A stretch of DNA of 64,000 nt from Actinokineospora spheciospongiae (lineage in GTDB: Bacteria; Actinomycetota; Actinomycetes; Mycobacteriales; Pseudonocardiaceae), in NCBI RefSeq assembly GCF_000564855.1, contig NZ_AYXG01000074.1:1-64000 (forward strand), given 5' to 3'. The position numbers were made by a program, and so were the translations under genes. Within the stretch, counting starts at the first letter, position 1, and each line of letters starts with the position of its first letter. A model generated the notes under the pieces. It was not told the origin of the DNA. It made no database searches and saw only the letters and a program-made list of their open reading frames with translations. Shown here in pieces: positions 9,153 through 17,386 of the stretch.

Positions 9153-12100
9153 GTGGTCGACCGTCCTCCTCGCAGCGCGCCCCCGGAAGCCGAAACAGCT
9201 CCGGGACCGCCCCGACGGAAGACGGTCGGCCACGAGTCGTTTTCCGACCGTAACGGCCGGTCCAACGGCCACGGGCCGGAAGCCCCCGCGAAGAACGGCC
9301 ACAGCACCACGGCCGACGCCCCCGGCAGCCACGGCCCCACCGGGAACGGCAGCACCCCCCGCGACGCCACAGCGTCCACGGGCGGCGCTCCCCCCGCACG
9401 CGGTGCCCACCCCGGCAACGGCGGCCACTCGAACGGCACCCCCCACCGCAACGGCGACCACCCGCCCGTAGACCCCAGCGCTCCCGCAGGCCGTGGTCCC
9501 ACGGCAGCCGGCGCCTCCGCAGCGGGCGCCCCTGGCGGTACCTCCGCCCCTGGCAGTGACTCTGGAAGCGGCTCCACAGGCGGCGGCTCCGCTGTTGGTG
9601 GCGACTCCGCGCCCGACTCCGCGTCCGCAGACGACTCCGGCACCCGCACGACCGGGACACCCCCTCACAGTGAGTTCGTCCCCGAGGTCCCCGAGCTGCC
9701 CCGACTCGACCCGGTGGAACCCGAGTTCTGGTTCGGCGCCCCCCTGGAAGTCGACCCCCTGAGCCCCACCGGCGAGTGGCCCAACATCCCCGCCGACCGC
9801 CCCACCACGTCCGACAGGCCCGTCACCCCGGAACCCTCGGACTGGTTCCCCGCCAGCGCCGCCCACGCAGCCGACGAAGCCCGCGGCGCCCAGGACGGGG
9901 AACCGAGGCGCACCCCGCAGCTCGAGGCCCCCCGGCTGCGCCGCCAGGAACCCCCCGCCGAGCCTCCCGAGGCGATGCCGCCCACGTCCCGCAGCCCGCG
10001 GTCGACCGAGGCCGAGGAGCCCACCCTGTCGGACCCGACCACCCGGCTGTCCCGCCGTTCCCGCCCGGCGGACACCACCGCCGAAGCAGGGGAGGCCCCC
10101 CACCTGCCGGAAGGTGCTGATCAGGCCGCGCACCCCACCACCCAGGCCTCTCGCCGTTCCCGAGCGGCGGAGGTGGGGGAGGCTCCCCATTTGTCGGAGG
10201 GCGCTGATCAGGCGGTGCAGCCGACCACCCAGATTTCTCGCCGTTCCCGAGCGGCGGAGGTGGGGGAGGCTCCCCACCTGCCGGAGGGCGCTGACCAGGC
10301 CGCGCAGCCCACCACCCAGGTCCCTCGCCGATCGAGGTCGACCGAAGCCCAGGAGCCCACTTCGCCGGACTCGGAGCTGTCCCACCGTTCCCGCACCGCG
10401 GACGAGCAGGCACCCGCCCCCGCGGACCCCGGCACACCACCCGCCCGCGCCCGATCGGCGGAAGCGGCCCAACCGACCACCGAGGTGTCCCGCCGTCCGC
10501 GATCCGCGGACGGGGCGCAGCCGACCACCGAGGTGTCCCGCCGCGACCTCGACCAGTACGCCCACCCCACCGAAGAGGTCCGCAGGCACCCCTCCGACGC
10601 CACCGCGGCCGACGAGCCGGAGAAGACGCGCTCCCGCGCCCCCCTGCCCCCGTCCTTCTTCGACTCCTCCTTCAACTCGCAGCTACGGCCCGACGTCTCC
10701 TCCAGCCCCGGCATGCGCCCGGTCAGCCGCCCGAAGCCCACCGCCGACTCCCCGACCCGGCAGGCCGACCGCCCCGAATCCGCCCAGCGCCCGGAGCCCA
10801 GCAGCCCCACTGAGTCCGGGCGGAGCACAAACCCGGCTCAGCGCGCCGGCTCCGCGCAGGTCACCGAGTCCGACCAGCGTGCCCAGTCCGCCCAGTGGTC
10901 CGAGTCCGCCCAGCACCCGGAGTCCGGTGGTCCTGCCGAGCCCGGCCGGAGCGCGGATGCGTCCCAGCGCGCCCAGTCCGCTCAACGGTCCGGGTCCGCT
11001 CAGCACCCGGAGTCGGGCAGGTACGCCGAGTCCGGCCGAAGTGCCGACTCCCCCCAGAGTGCCGAGCCCACCCAGCGTGCTGACTTGGCGCAGGGCGTGG
11101 AGTCCGCCCGGCGGGCCCGGTCCGTCCAGGGTGCCGGCTCTTCGGCGCAGGCGGAGTCCGTCCGGCAGGCGGGCCGCGCCCAGCGGGCCGACTCGTCCGA
11201 GCGCGCCGAGTCCCAGCCCGCCGAGACCGGTCGACGAGGTGATCCGGCCTCGCGTGCTGATGCCCCCCGTCAGGTCGAGCCCACCCAGCGGGGTGACTCG
11301 GCCTCTCGTGCCGACTTCACCACCCCGGAAGACGAATCCACCCAACGGGCCCAGCTCCCCAAGCGACCCGCCCGGCGACCCGGCTCCGCCGAGTCCGACC
11401 GGCAGGCCGAACGCCCCGGGGGCGCCCGATCCGCTCAGCGCACCGAATCCGAGCAGCGAACCGGTTCGTCCTCCCGTCCTCGGCGGGCCGAGGCCGCCGA
11501 CCCCACCCGCCGCGCGGGTTCCGCCCCGGAGTCGGGCAGCGAGCAGGACCGACCCGCCCCGCCGACCTCCGCCGAGATCACCAGGGCGGCCACCACGACC
11601 GCGGGCACCACCAGGGCAGGCACGACCTCCTCCATCCCGCCGATCCCGGCGCACGCGGAGTCACTCGACGACGTCCCCCTGTCCCGCCCGCGCCGGGTCA
11701 CCCCACCCGCGGCCCGCATCGACGTCGACCCGACCCGGCACCTCACCCAGCCGATCCCGCGCCGCAAGCGCCCCCTGCCACCCGAGAACGACGCCGAGTC
11801 GACCGTCCTGCTGCCCAAGGTCCCCGCCGACGACAAGCGGAAGCCGACCAAGCCCGCCGACCCGTCAACCCCCGGGACGACCCGCGGCCGCTCCACCGGC
11901 TCCCACCGCACGGTCAAGCCCACCGAGTCCGACCCCCAGACCCGCCGCACCGGTGAGTCCGACGCCTCGCCCCGCCGCCCGGCTGAACCCGGTTCCCAGG
12001 TCCGCCGCGCCGGTGAGTCCGACGCCTCGTCCCGCCGCCCGGCTGAGCCCGGTTCCCAGGTCCGTCGCGTCGGTGAGTCCGACGCCTCATCTCGCCGCGC

Positions 12101-14462
12101 GGCCGAGTCCGGCGCGCAGGTCCGCCGCGCCGGTCAGCCCGACACCTCGCTCCGCCAGCAGGCTGAACCCGGTTCCCAGGCCCGTCGCGTCGGGGATTCC
12201 GACGCCTCGTCCCGCCGCGCGGCCGAGTCTGACGCGCAGGTTCACCGCGCCGGTGAGTCCGATGCCGCGTCCCGCCCCACGGCCGAGTCCGGCGCGCAGG
12301 GCCACCGCGCCGGGGAATCCGGCGCCTCGCCTCGCCGCGTCCGGGAGTCCGGCCGCGTGACCGAGTCCGGTGCCCAGGGGCGCCGCGTCGCCGAGTCCGG
12401 CGCCTCGACGCGCTCCACCCAGGACCCGACCCGGTCCGAGCCCGGCTCCCGCGCCCCGAGTTCCGATCCGACCCGCGCCGCCGCTCTCGACCCAGGTCAC
12501 GACTCCGAGGCCGCCACCGGTGCCCGCCGCGCCCCGGGCTCCGACCCGGGCCGCGCGGGCAGGTCCACCGGCACCCGCCGCCGGGGCACCTCCGACTCGG
12601 GCCGCACCACTGCCGCCGACCCCGGCCACGCCGATCCCACCGGCACGCCCCCGCCCGACCAGGGCCGCACCGCCGCCTCGGACTCCGGCCGCATCACCCC
12701 GATCGGGTACACAACTTCACCCGATCCGGGTCAAGCTGCCGCAGGCCCGGGCCGTGTCGACGAGTCGCCCACCGGTACTCACGGGCCGATCCCGGCCGAT
12801 TCCGACAGCGCCGCTGCCCTCGACCCCGGCCGCGATGCCACCGGCACCCACGATCCCGCTGACCCGGACGCCGGCCGCGATGCCACCGGCACCCGCCGCC
12901 CCACTGACCTGAACTCGGGTGGCGAAGCCACGGGCACCCGCCGCCGCCCCGCTGACCCGAACTCGGGTGGCGAAGCCACGGGCAGTCGCCGGGTCGCCGA
13001 TCCGAACTCGGGTGGCGAAGCCACGGGCAGCCGTCGGGCCGCCGATCCGAACTCCGGCGGTGAAACCACGGGTGCCCGCCGGGCCGCCAACCGGGGCTCC
13101 GGCGGCGAAGCCACCCGCCGCGCCGCAGGTCCGGGAGCCGGACGGGAAGCCACCGGCACTCGTCGTGCGGCGGGCTCCGGGCGTGAGGCCACCGGGGGCA
13201 GGCGTGCTGTCGGCTCCGCTTCGGGTGGTGCTGTGGCGTTCGAGCCCGGTGGCGACAGCCTCGGCACGCCGGACGCGGGGCCCGGTCCCCGGCGCGGCGC
13301 CCGGCCGGGCGCCGCGCCCGACTCCCGCCGCGCGGCCGAACCCGGTACCGATGGGCAGGCGCGGGAACGGCGGCCGGGCAAGGCGGGTGACCAGGGCCGG
13401 ACCACCACCGAGCCGCGCACCCACCGCGCCGCCAAGCCCGGTGAGCAGACCCGCACCGGCACGCACCGCTCCGTCAAGCCCGTCGACCACGCGGCGGGCA
13501 CCGTCGCCCCCGAGCGGCCCATCCGCCGGTCCGAGCGCAAGGCCGCCGAGGCGCCGACGGAGAGGGTGGCGCCGGTCAGCAGGCCCCGCACCCGGTCGGA
13601 CGACGACGAGGAGCGGCCCAACGGCAAGCGCGGCAAGCACCGCCGCGCGCCGCGCAGGCAGCCGCTGTGGCGCGAGGTCTTGGTGCTGGTCGGTGTGGCG
13701 CTGATGCTGACGTTCCTCATCCAGCAGTTCATCGGCCGGGTGTACTCGATCCCGTCCGGGTCGATGGAGCAGACGCTGCACGGCTGCCCCGAGTGCGACG
13801 GCGACCGGGTGTTCGTGGACAAGATGATCTACGACTTCCGCGATCCCAGCCCCGGTGACGTCGTGGTCTTCGAGGGGCCGAACACCTGGACCGAGCACGA
13901 CGTCAAGACCGACGAGACGACCAACCCGGTGTTGAAGTCGCTGCGCCAGGTCGGGTCGTTCATCGGCATCGCCCCGCCGGACGAGCGGGACTTCGTCAAG
14001 CGGGTCATCGCCGTCGGCGGGCAGACCGTGGAGTGCTGCGACGACCAGAACCGGGTGCTCGTCGACGGGAAGCCGCTCGACGAGCCCTACATCTACTGGG
14101 AGTTCGGTGGCCCCGACGAGCGCCAGAAGTTCGGCAGGGTTACGGTGCCCGAGGGCACACTCTGGGTGATGGGTGACAACCGGGGGAACTCCTCGGACTC
14201 CCGCTTCCAGGGCGGCGGTGGCATCCGCGGGGTCGTCCCGCTCGGCAAGGTCATCGGCAAGGTGCGCTACATCGTGCTCCCGCCGTCGCGCTGGCGCGGC
14301 GTGGGCGACCACAACCCGCAGGCGGGTCCAGAGCTGTCTGCGGCGGGGTGGCAGGAGCGGCTCCCGCTGGGGATCGGGTTCGCCGCCGCCTGGCCGGTGC
14401 TCATGCTGACCAGGCGGGCCAAGAGCGCCCTGCTGCCCCTCACACCGAGGAAGGCTGACTAG
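9153..14462 (+). CDS. lepB: Signal peptidase I with giant (about 1,500-residue) repeat-rich N-terminal extension
   Basis: 1,769 residues from GTG at 9153, against roughly 250-300 for ordinary LepB. Residues 1 to about 1500 are low-complexity Arg/Ser/Glu/Pro/Thr/Ala sequence without hydrophobic segments, organised into repeat blocks of 29, 20 and 15-16 residues plus a Ser/Gln-rich block. All unit lengths are multiples of three at the DNA level, so the frame is kept throughout. The single N-terminal membrane anchor is about residues 1508-1528. The catalytic Ser is residue 1537 (IPSGSMEQ) and the general-base Lys is residue 1616 (DFVKRVIAVGG), followed by the GDNRGNSSDSR box near 1675. Cys pairs lie at 1545/1548 and 1628/1629. 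The extension precedes the anchor and should be cytoplasmic and disordered. Signal peptidase cleaves exported preproteins on the outer membrane face. An internal start cannot be excluded. Confidence 0.85.
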   Translation: MVDRPPRSAPPEAETAPGPPRRKTVGHESFSDRNGRSNGHGPEAPAKNGHSTTADAPGSHGPTGNGSTPRDATASTGGAPPARGAHPGNGGHSNGTPHRNGDHPPVDPSAPAGRGPTAAGASAAGAPGGTSAPGSDSGSGSTGGGSAVGGDSAPDSASADDSGTRTTGTPPHSEFVPEVPELPRLDPVEPEFWFGAPLEVDPLSPTGEWPNIPADRPTTSDRPVTPEPSDWFPASAAHAADEARGAQDGEPRRTPQLEAPRLRRQEPPAEPPEAMPPTSRSPRSTEAEEPTLSDPTTRLSRRSRPADTTAEAGEAPHLPEGADQAAHPTTQASRRSRAAEVGEAPHLSEGADQAVQPTTQISRRSRAAEVGEAPHLPEGADQAAQPTTQVPRRSRSTEAQEPTSPDSELSHRSRTADEQAPAPADPGTPPARARSAEAAQPTTEVSRRPRSADGAQPTTEVSRRDLDQYAHPTEEVRRHPSDATAADEPEKTRSRAPLPPSFFDSSFNSQLRPDVSSSPGMRPVSRPKPTADSPTRQADRPESAQRPEPSSPTESGRSTNPAQRAGSAQVTESDQRAQSAQWSESAQHPESGGPAEPGRSADASQRAQSAQRSGSAQHPESGRYAESGRSADSPQSAEPTQRADLAQGVESARRARSVQGAGSSAQAESVRQAGRAQRADSSERAESQPAETGRRGDPASRADAPRQVEPTQRGDSASRADFTTPEDESTQRAQLPKRPARRPGSAESDRQAERPGGARSAQRTESEQRTGSSSRPRRAEAADPTRRAGSAPESGSEQDRPAPPTSAEITRAATTTAGTTRAGTTSSIPPIPAHAESLDDVPLSRPRRVTPPAARIDVDPTRHLTQPIPRRKRPLPPENDAESTVLLPKVPADDKRKPTKPADPSTPGTTRGRSTGSHRTVKPTESDPQTRRTGESDASPRRPAEPGSQVRRAGESDASSRRPAEPGSQVRRVGESDASSRRAAESGAQVRRAGQPDTSLRQQAEPGSQARRVGDSDASSRRAAESDAQVHRAGESDAASRPTAESGAQGHRAGESGASPRRVRESGRVTESGAQGRRVAESGASTRSTQDPTRSEPGSRAPSSDPTRAAALDPGHDSEAATGARRAPGSDPGRAGRSTGTRRRGTSDSGRTTAADPGHADPTGTPPPDQGRTAASDSGRITPIGYTTSPDPGQAAAGPGRVDESPTGTHGPIPADSDSAAALDPGRDATGTHDPADPDAGRDATGTRRPTDLNSGGEATGTRRRPADPNSGGEATGSRRVADPNSGGEATGSRRAADPNSGGETTGARRAANRGSGGEATRRAAGPGAGREATGTRRAAGSGREATGGRRAVGSASGGAVAFEPGGDSLGTPDAGPGPRRGARPGAAPDSRRAAEPGTDGQARERRPGKAGDQGRTTTEPRTHRAAKPGEQTRTGTHRSVKPVDHAAGTVAPERPIRRSERKAAEAPTERVAPVSRPRTRSDDDEERPNGKRGKHRRAPRRQPLWREVLVLVGVALMLTFLIQQFIGRVYSIPSGSMEQTLHGCPECDGDRVFVDKMIYDFRDPSPGDVVVFEGPNTWTEHDVKTDETTNPVLKSLRQVGSFIGIAPPDERDFVKRVIAVGGQTVECCDDQNRVLVDGKPLDEPYIYWEFGGPDERQKFGRVTVPEGTLWVMGDNRGNSSDSRFQGGGGIRGVVPLGKVIGKVRYIVLPPSRWRGVGDHNPQAGPELSAAGWQERLPLGIGFAAAWPVLMLTRRAKSALLPLTPRKAD
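10137..10310. repeat. 87-bp tandem repeat in lepB1
   Basis: Two near-identical 87-bp units start at 10137 and 10224. Degenerate flanking copies begin around 10050 and at 10311. The encoded 29-residue unit carries RRSRAAEVGEAPHL and EGADQA. Confidence 0.88.
10840..11110. repeat. Degenerate Ser-Ala-Gln-rich coding repeats in lepB1
   Basis: The frame encodes many short imperfect repeats of the types SAQ, QRAQSAQ, SAQHPESG and ESGRSAD. They blend into each other without one fixed unit length. Confidence 0.65.
11941..12360. repeat. 60-bp tandem repeat, seven copies, in lepB1
   Basis: Seven consecutive 60-bp units in exact register (11941, 12001, 12061, 12121, 12181, 12241, 12301). Each encodes a 20-residue unit close to GESDASSRRPAEPGSQVRRA. 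The best-conserved copies differ by only a few bases. Confidence 0.9.
12912..13094. repeat. 45-48-bp tandem repeat, four copies, in lepB1
   Basis: Units begin at 12912, 12960, 13005 and 13050 with AACTC(G/C)GG(T/C)GG. They encode DPNSGGEATGSRRVA-type repeats of 15 or 16 residues; a degraded fifth copy follows. Confidence 0.85.
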
Positions 14463-14463
14463 T

Positions 14464-15363
14464 TTGTCCGACGACGACGGCGCCGTGCCGGGGGATGGAC
14501 GCGGCGCCGAAGAACTCGACGTCTCCGACCGCGAGGCGGCGAAGGCCGAGAAGAAGAAGAAGCCGAAGCGCCCGTTCTGGGTGGAACTGCCCATCCTGAT
14601 CGCGATCGCCCTGGTCCTCACGGTGATCATCCAGTCGTTCATCGCGCGGGTCTTCGTGATCCCGTCGGAGTCGATGGAGCAGACGCTGCACGGGTGCGCG
14701 GGCTGCACCGGCGACCGGGTGCTGGTCGACCGGGTCGTGTACTACTTCCGCGACCCCGAGCCCGGTGACGTGGTCGTGTTCGAGCGCCCCGACACCTGGG
14801 ACCAGACCGGCCTCGGCGACGAGAACCCGAACCCGGTGTTCGCCTGGTTCCAGGACCTCGCCGCGCAGTTCGGCCTGGCCACCCCCAGCGAGGAGGACGT
14901 GGTCAAGCGGGTCATCGCCGGACCCGGCCAGACCGTGGTGTGCTGCGACCAGCAGAACCGGGTGTCCGTGGACGGCAAGCCGCTCGACGAGCCCTACCGC
15001 CACCACCTCTACCCCGGTGACCGGCAGGAGGGCTTCCCCCGGATCACCGTGCCGCCGGGCAAGCTGTTCGTGATGGGCGACAACCGCAACAACTCCCGGG
15101 ACTCGCGCTCGCAGGGCGGCGGCGGGGAGAACGGCTTCGTCCCGATCGACGACGTCATCGGCAAGGCGCGGGCGATCATCCTGCCCCCGTCGCGCTGGCA
15201 GGGCGTCGGCGACCACGACCCGCAGGCCGCCGCGCTGTCGGCGCCCGCGTGGCAGACCGGCATCCCGGCCGGGATCGGGTTGGCCGCGGCCTGGCCGACG
15301 CTGTGGCTGGGCCGCCGCGCGCGCGGATTGCTGACCCGAGGCGACAGGAACGGCCCCCGGTAG
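14464..15363 (+). CDS. lepB: Signal peptidase I (second of three)
   Basis: 299 residues from TTG at 14464, one base after the lepB1 stop, with AGGAAGG as ribosome binding site. A GTG at 14485 is an alternative start. The acidic/basic N-terminus ends in a KKKKPK stretch, then a membrane anchor (about residues 43-62). Catalytic Ser70 lies in IPSESMEQ, Lys148 in VVKRVIAGPG, and the GDNRNNSRDSR box follows. Cys78/81 and Cys160/161 match the pairs in lepB1 and lepB3. A second hydrophobic stretch near the C-terminus may re-enter the membrane. Cleaves secretory preproteins at the outer face of the membrane. Confidence 0.96.
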   Translation: MSDDDGAVPGDGRGAEELDVSDREAAKAEKKKKPKRPFWVELPILIAIALVLTVIIQSFIARVFVIPSESMEQTLHGCAGCTGDRVLVDRVVYYFRDPEPGDVVVFERPDTWDQTGLGDENPNPVFAWFQDLAAQFGLATPSEEDVVKRVIAGPGQTVVCCDQQNRVSVDGKPLDEPYRHHLYPGDRQEGFPRITVPPGKLFVMGDNRNNSRDSRSQGGGGENGFVPIDDVIGKARAIILPPSRWQGVGDHDPQAAALSAPAWQTGIPAGIGLAAAWPTLWLGRRARGLLTRGDRNGPR

Positions 15364-15366
15364 GCT
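15361..15366 (+). promoter_or_regulatory. -10 of a putative leaderless promoter for lepB3
   Basis: TAGGCT overlaps the lepB2 stop and ends 6 nt before the GTG at 15373; no ribosome binding site lies between. Confidence 0.5.
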
Positions 15367-15372
15367 GCCCGA

Positions 15373-16284
15373 GTGCCAGACGGTCCCGACACCCCCGACG
15401 ACCCCGAGACCACCGATGACGACGGCGGGTCCGGCGCCGACCGGCCCGCCCGCGCGAAGAAGAAGCTGTCGTTCTGGGTGGAGCTGCCGATCCTGGTGGC
15501 CATCGCCCTGGTGCTCACCTTCCTCGTGCAGTCGTTCGTCGCGCGCGTGTTCGTGATTCCGTCGGAGTCGATGGAGGCCACGCTGCACGGCTGCCCCGGC
15601 TGCACCGGCGACCGGGTGGTGGTCGACCGGGTCGTGTACTACTTCCGCGACCCCGGCCCCGGTGACGTGGTCGTGTTCGAGCGCCCGGGCACCTGGAACC
15701 GCTCGGAGTTCACCGCCGACCGGTCCGACAACGCCGTCGTCCGCCTGCTGCAGGACGTCGGTTCGGTGTTCGGCCTCGCCACCCCGGACGAGGACGACGT
15801 GGTCAAGCGGGTCGTCGCCGTCGGCGGGCAGACCGTGCAGTGCTGCGACGACCGCAACCGGGTCACCGTCGACGGCGCACCGCTGGACGAGCCCTACATC
15901 CACTACGACCCCGAGGTGGGCCCCACCGGCCAGGAGCGGTTCGACCCGGTATCGGTGCCCCAGGGGATGCTGTTCGTGATGGGCGACAACCGCAACAACT
16001 CCGGCGACTCCCGCACCCAGGGCGGTGGCGGCGCGAACGGCCTGGTGCCGGTCGACAACGTCATCGGCAAGGCGCGGGCGATCATCCTGCCGCCGTCGCG
16101 GTGGCGGGGCGTCGGCGACCACGACCCGCAGGCGCTGTCGGCCCCCGCCTGGCAGTCCGGCATCCCGGCGGGCGTCGGGTTGGCCGCCGCGTGGCCCGTG
16201 CTGTGGCTGGGCAGGCGCGCGTCCGCGCTGCTGCGCCCGGCAGCGCGCCGCGAGTCCGACCGAGCACCGGAGGTGACCCCGTGA
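15373..16284 (+). CDS. lepB: Signal peptidase I (third of three)
   Basis: 303 residues from GTG at 15373. After an Asp-rich start ([14 protein letters not shown]) comes a basic KKKLSF patch and the anchor (about residues 39-58). Catalytic Ser66 is in IPSESMEA, Lys145 in [10 protein letters not shown], then [11 protein letters not shown]. Cys74/77 and Cys157/158 repeat the spacing of the other two copies. It is closest in sequence to lepB2, suggesting local duplication. The last codons overlap the rnhB start (GTGA). Multiple tandem signal peptidases are known in Streptomyces. Confidence 0.96.
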   Translation: MPDGPDTPDDPETTDDDGGSGADRPARAKKKLSFWVELPILVAIALVLTFLVQSFVARVFVIPSESMEATLHGCPGCTGDRVVVDRVVYYFRDPGPGDVVVFERPGTWNRSEFTADRSDNAVVRLLQDVGSVFGLATPDEDDVVKRVVAVGGQTVQCCDDRNRVTVDGAPLDEPYIHYDPEVGPTGQERFDPVSVPQGMLFVMGDNRNNSGDSRTQGGGGANGLVPVDNVIGKARAIILPPSRWRGVGDHDPQALSAPAWQSGIPAGVGLAAAWPVLWLGRRASALLRPAARRESDRAPEVTP

Positions 16285-17066
16285 CCGCGGAGCTGATCCG
16301 CCCGCCGCGCGTCGTGGTCCGCCGCGACACCGGCAACTGGAGCCTGCAGACCGCCCTGCACCGCCGCGGCCTCGGCCCGGTCGCAGGCGTCGACGAAGCG
16401 GGCCGCGGCGCGTGCGCGGGCCCGCTGGTCATCGCCTCCTGCGTGCTGCGCCCCGGCGACGCGGTCCGCCTCGACGGCCTCACCGACTCCAAGCTGATGA
16501 CCGCCGCGGCCCGCGACCGGATGTTCGACCTGGTCCGGGAACGCGCGCTGGACCACGCCGTGGTGGTCGTCCCGCCCGCCGAGGTCGACCTCAAGGGCGT
16601 GCACGTGTCCAACATCGAGGGGATGCGCCGCGCGGTCGCCCGCCTGGCCACCCACCCCGGCTACGTGCTCACCGACGGCTTCCGCGTCCCCGGCCTCACC
16701 GCCCCGAGCATGCCGGTGATCAAGGGCGACCAGGCCGCCGCCTGCGTCGCCGCCGCCTCGGTCCTGGCCAAGGTCACCCGCGACCGGATCATGGCCGAGC
16801 TGCACGAGACCCTGCCGCTCTACCGCTTCGACGTGCACAAGGGCTACTGCACCGGCCTGCACTCCCGCGCGCTGCGCGACCACGGGCCCAGCGGCGAACA
16901 CCGTTGGTCCTACGCCAACGTCGCCGCCGCGGGTCTGGCACACGGCCTGCGCGCGCCACACCGGGTGGCGCTGAGTGTGGCGGCGGCCGCTGTGGTCCAG
17001 AATGGGGGCTCCCCGCCGGTCGACGGGGATGCAACGCCACGACCAGGAGGGGCGCGCGGCACATGA
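16281..17066 (+). CDS. rnhB: Ribonuclease HII
   Basis: 261 residues from GTG at 16281. The protein removes ribonucleotides from RNA-DNA hybrids. Motifs in order: [15 protein letters not shown] (metal-binding Asp-Glu), LTDSKLM, the third acidic site in [29 protein letters not shown], and the RNase HII-typical [13 protein letters not shown]. The C-terminus has about 50 extra residues after the core ([16 protein letters not shown] onward). It overlaps lepB3 upstream and the DUF2469 gene downstream by 4 bases each. Confidence 0.96.
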   Translation: MTAELIRPPRVVVRRDTGNWSLQTALHRRGLGPVAGVDEAGRGACAGPLVIASCVLRPGDAVRLDGLTDSKLMTAAARDRMFDLVRERALDHAVVVVPPAEVDLKGVHVSNIEGMRRAVARLATHPGYVLTDGFRVPGLTAPSMPVIKGDQAAACVAAASVLAKVTRDRIMAELHETLPLYRFDVHKGYCTGLHSRALRDHGPSGEHRWSYANVAAAGLAHGLRAPHRVALSVAAAAVVQNGGSPPVDGDATPRPGGARGT

Positions 17067-17386
17067 GCGCGGAGGATCTCGAGAAGTACGAGACCGAGAT
17101 GGAGCTGCAGCTCTACCGGGAGTACCGCGACATCGTGGGCCAGTTCGCCTACGTCGTGGAGACCGAACGAAGGTTCTACCTCGCCAACGGGGTCGACGTG
17201 CAAGTACGCGACGCCGACGGCGAGGTCTACTTCGAGGTCCGCATGTCCGACGCCTGGGTGTGGGACATGTACCGCCCGGCCCGGTTCGTCAAGAACGTCC
17301 GCGTCATCACGTTCAAGGACGTCAACGTCGAAGAACTCGACAAGCCGGAGCTGCGCCTGCCCGAGGACGGCCCCTTCAACGGCTAA
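17063..17386 (+). CDS. DUF2469 family protein
   Basis: 107 residues from ATG at 17063 overlapping the rnhB stop. The highly conserved actinobacterial sequence begins [20 protein letters not shown] and continues [17 protein letters not shown] and [20 protein letters not shown]. The family is restricted to actinobacteria and almost always follows rnhB; biochemical function unknown. Its stop codon physically overlaps the stop codon of dprA on the other strand. Confidence 0.93.
   Translation: MSAEDLEKYETEMELQLYREYRDIVGQFAYVVETERRFYLANGVDVQVRDADGEVYFEVRMSDAWVWDMYRPARFVKNVRVITFKDVNVEELDKPELRLPEDGPFNG

Noticed and set aside
10114-12360. A 748-codon plus-strand frame in another phase over the lepB1 extension
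   Set aside because: It is Pro/Arg/Ser-only sequence with no domain and stops before the LepB domain, whereas the chosen frame joins it. Because all repeat units are multiples of three they do not by themselves choose the phase; continuity with LepB does.
11941-12360. Regularly spaced repeats suggesting a CRISPR array
   Set aside because: The repeats are contiguous 60-bp units with no unique spacers, they are coding, and no cas genes are present.
12717-14708. A 663-codon minus-strand frame opposite the lepB1 C-terminus
   Set aside because: The sense strand encodes a complete LepB catalytic domain; the antisense product has no recognisable pattern.
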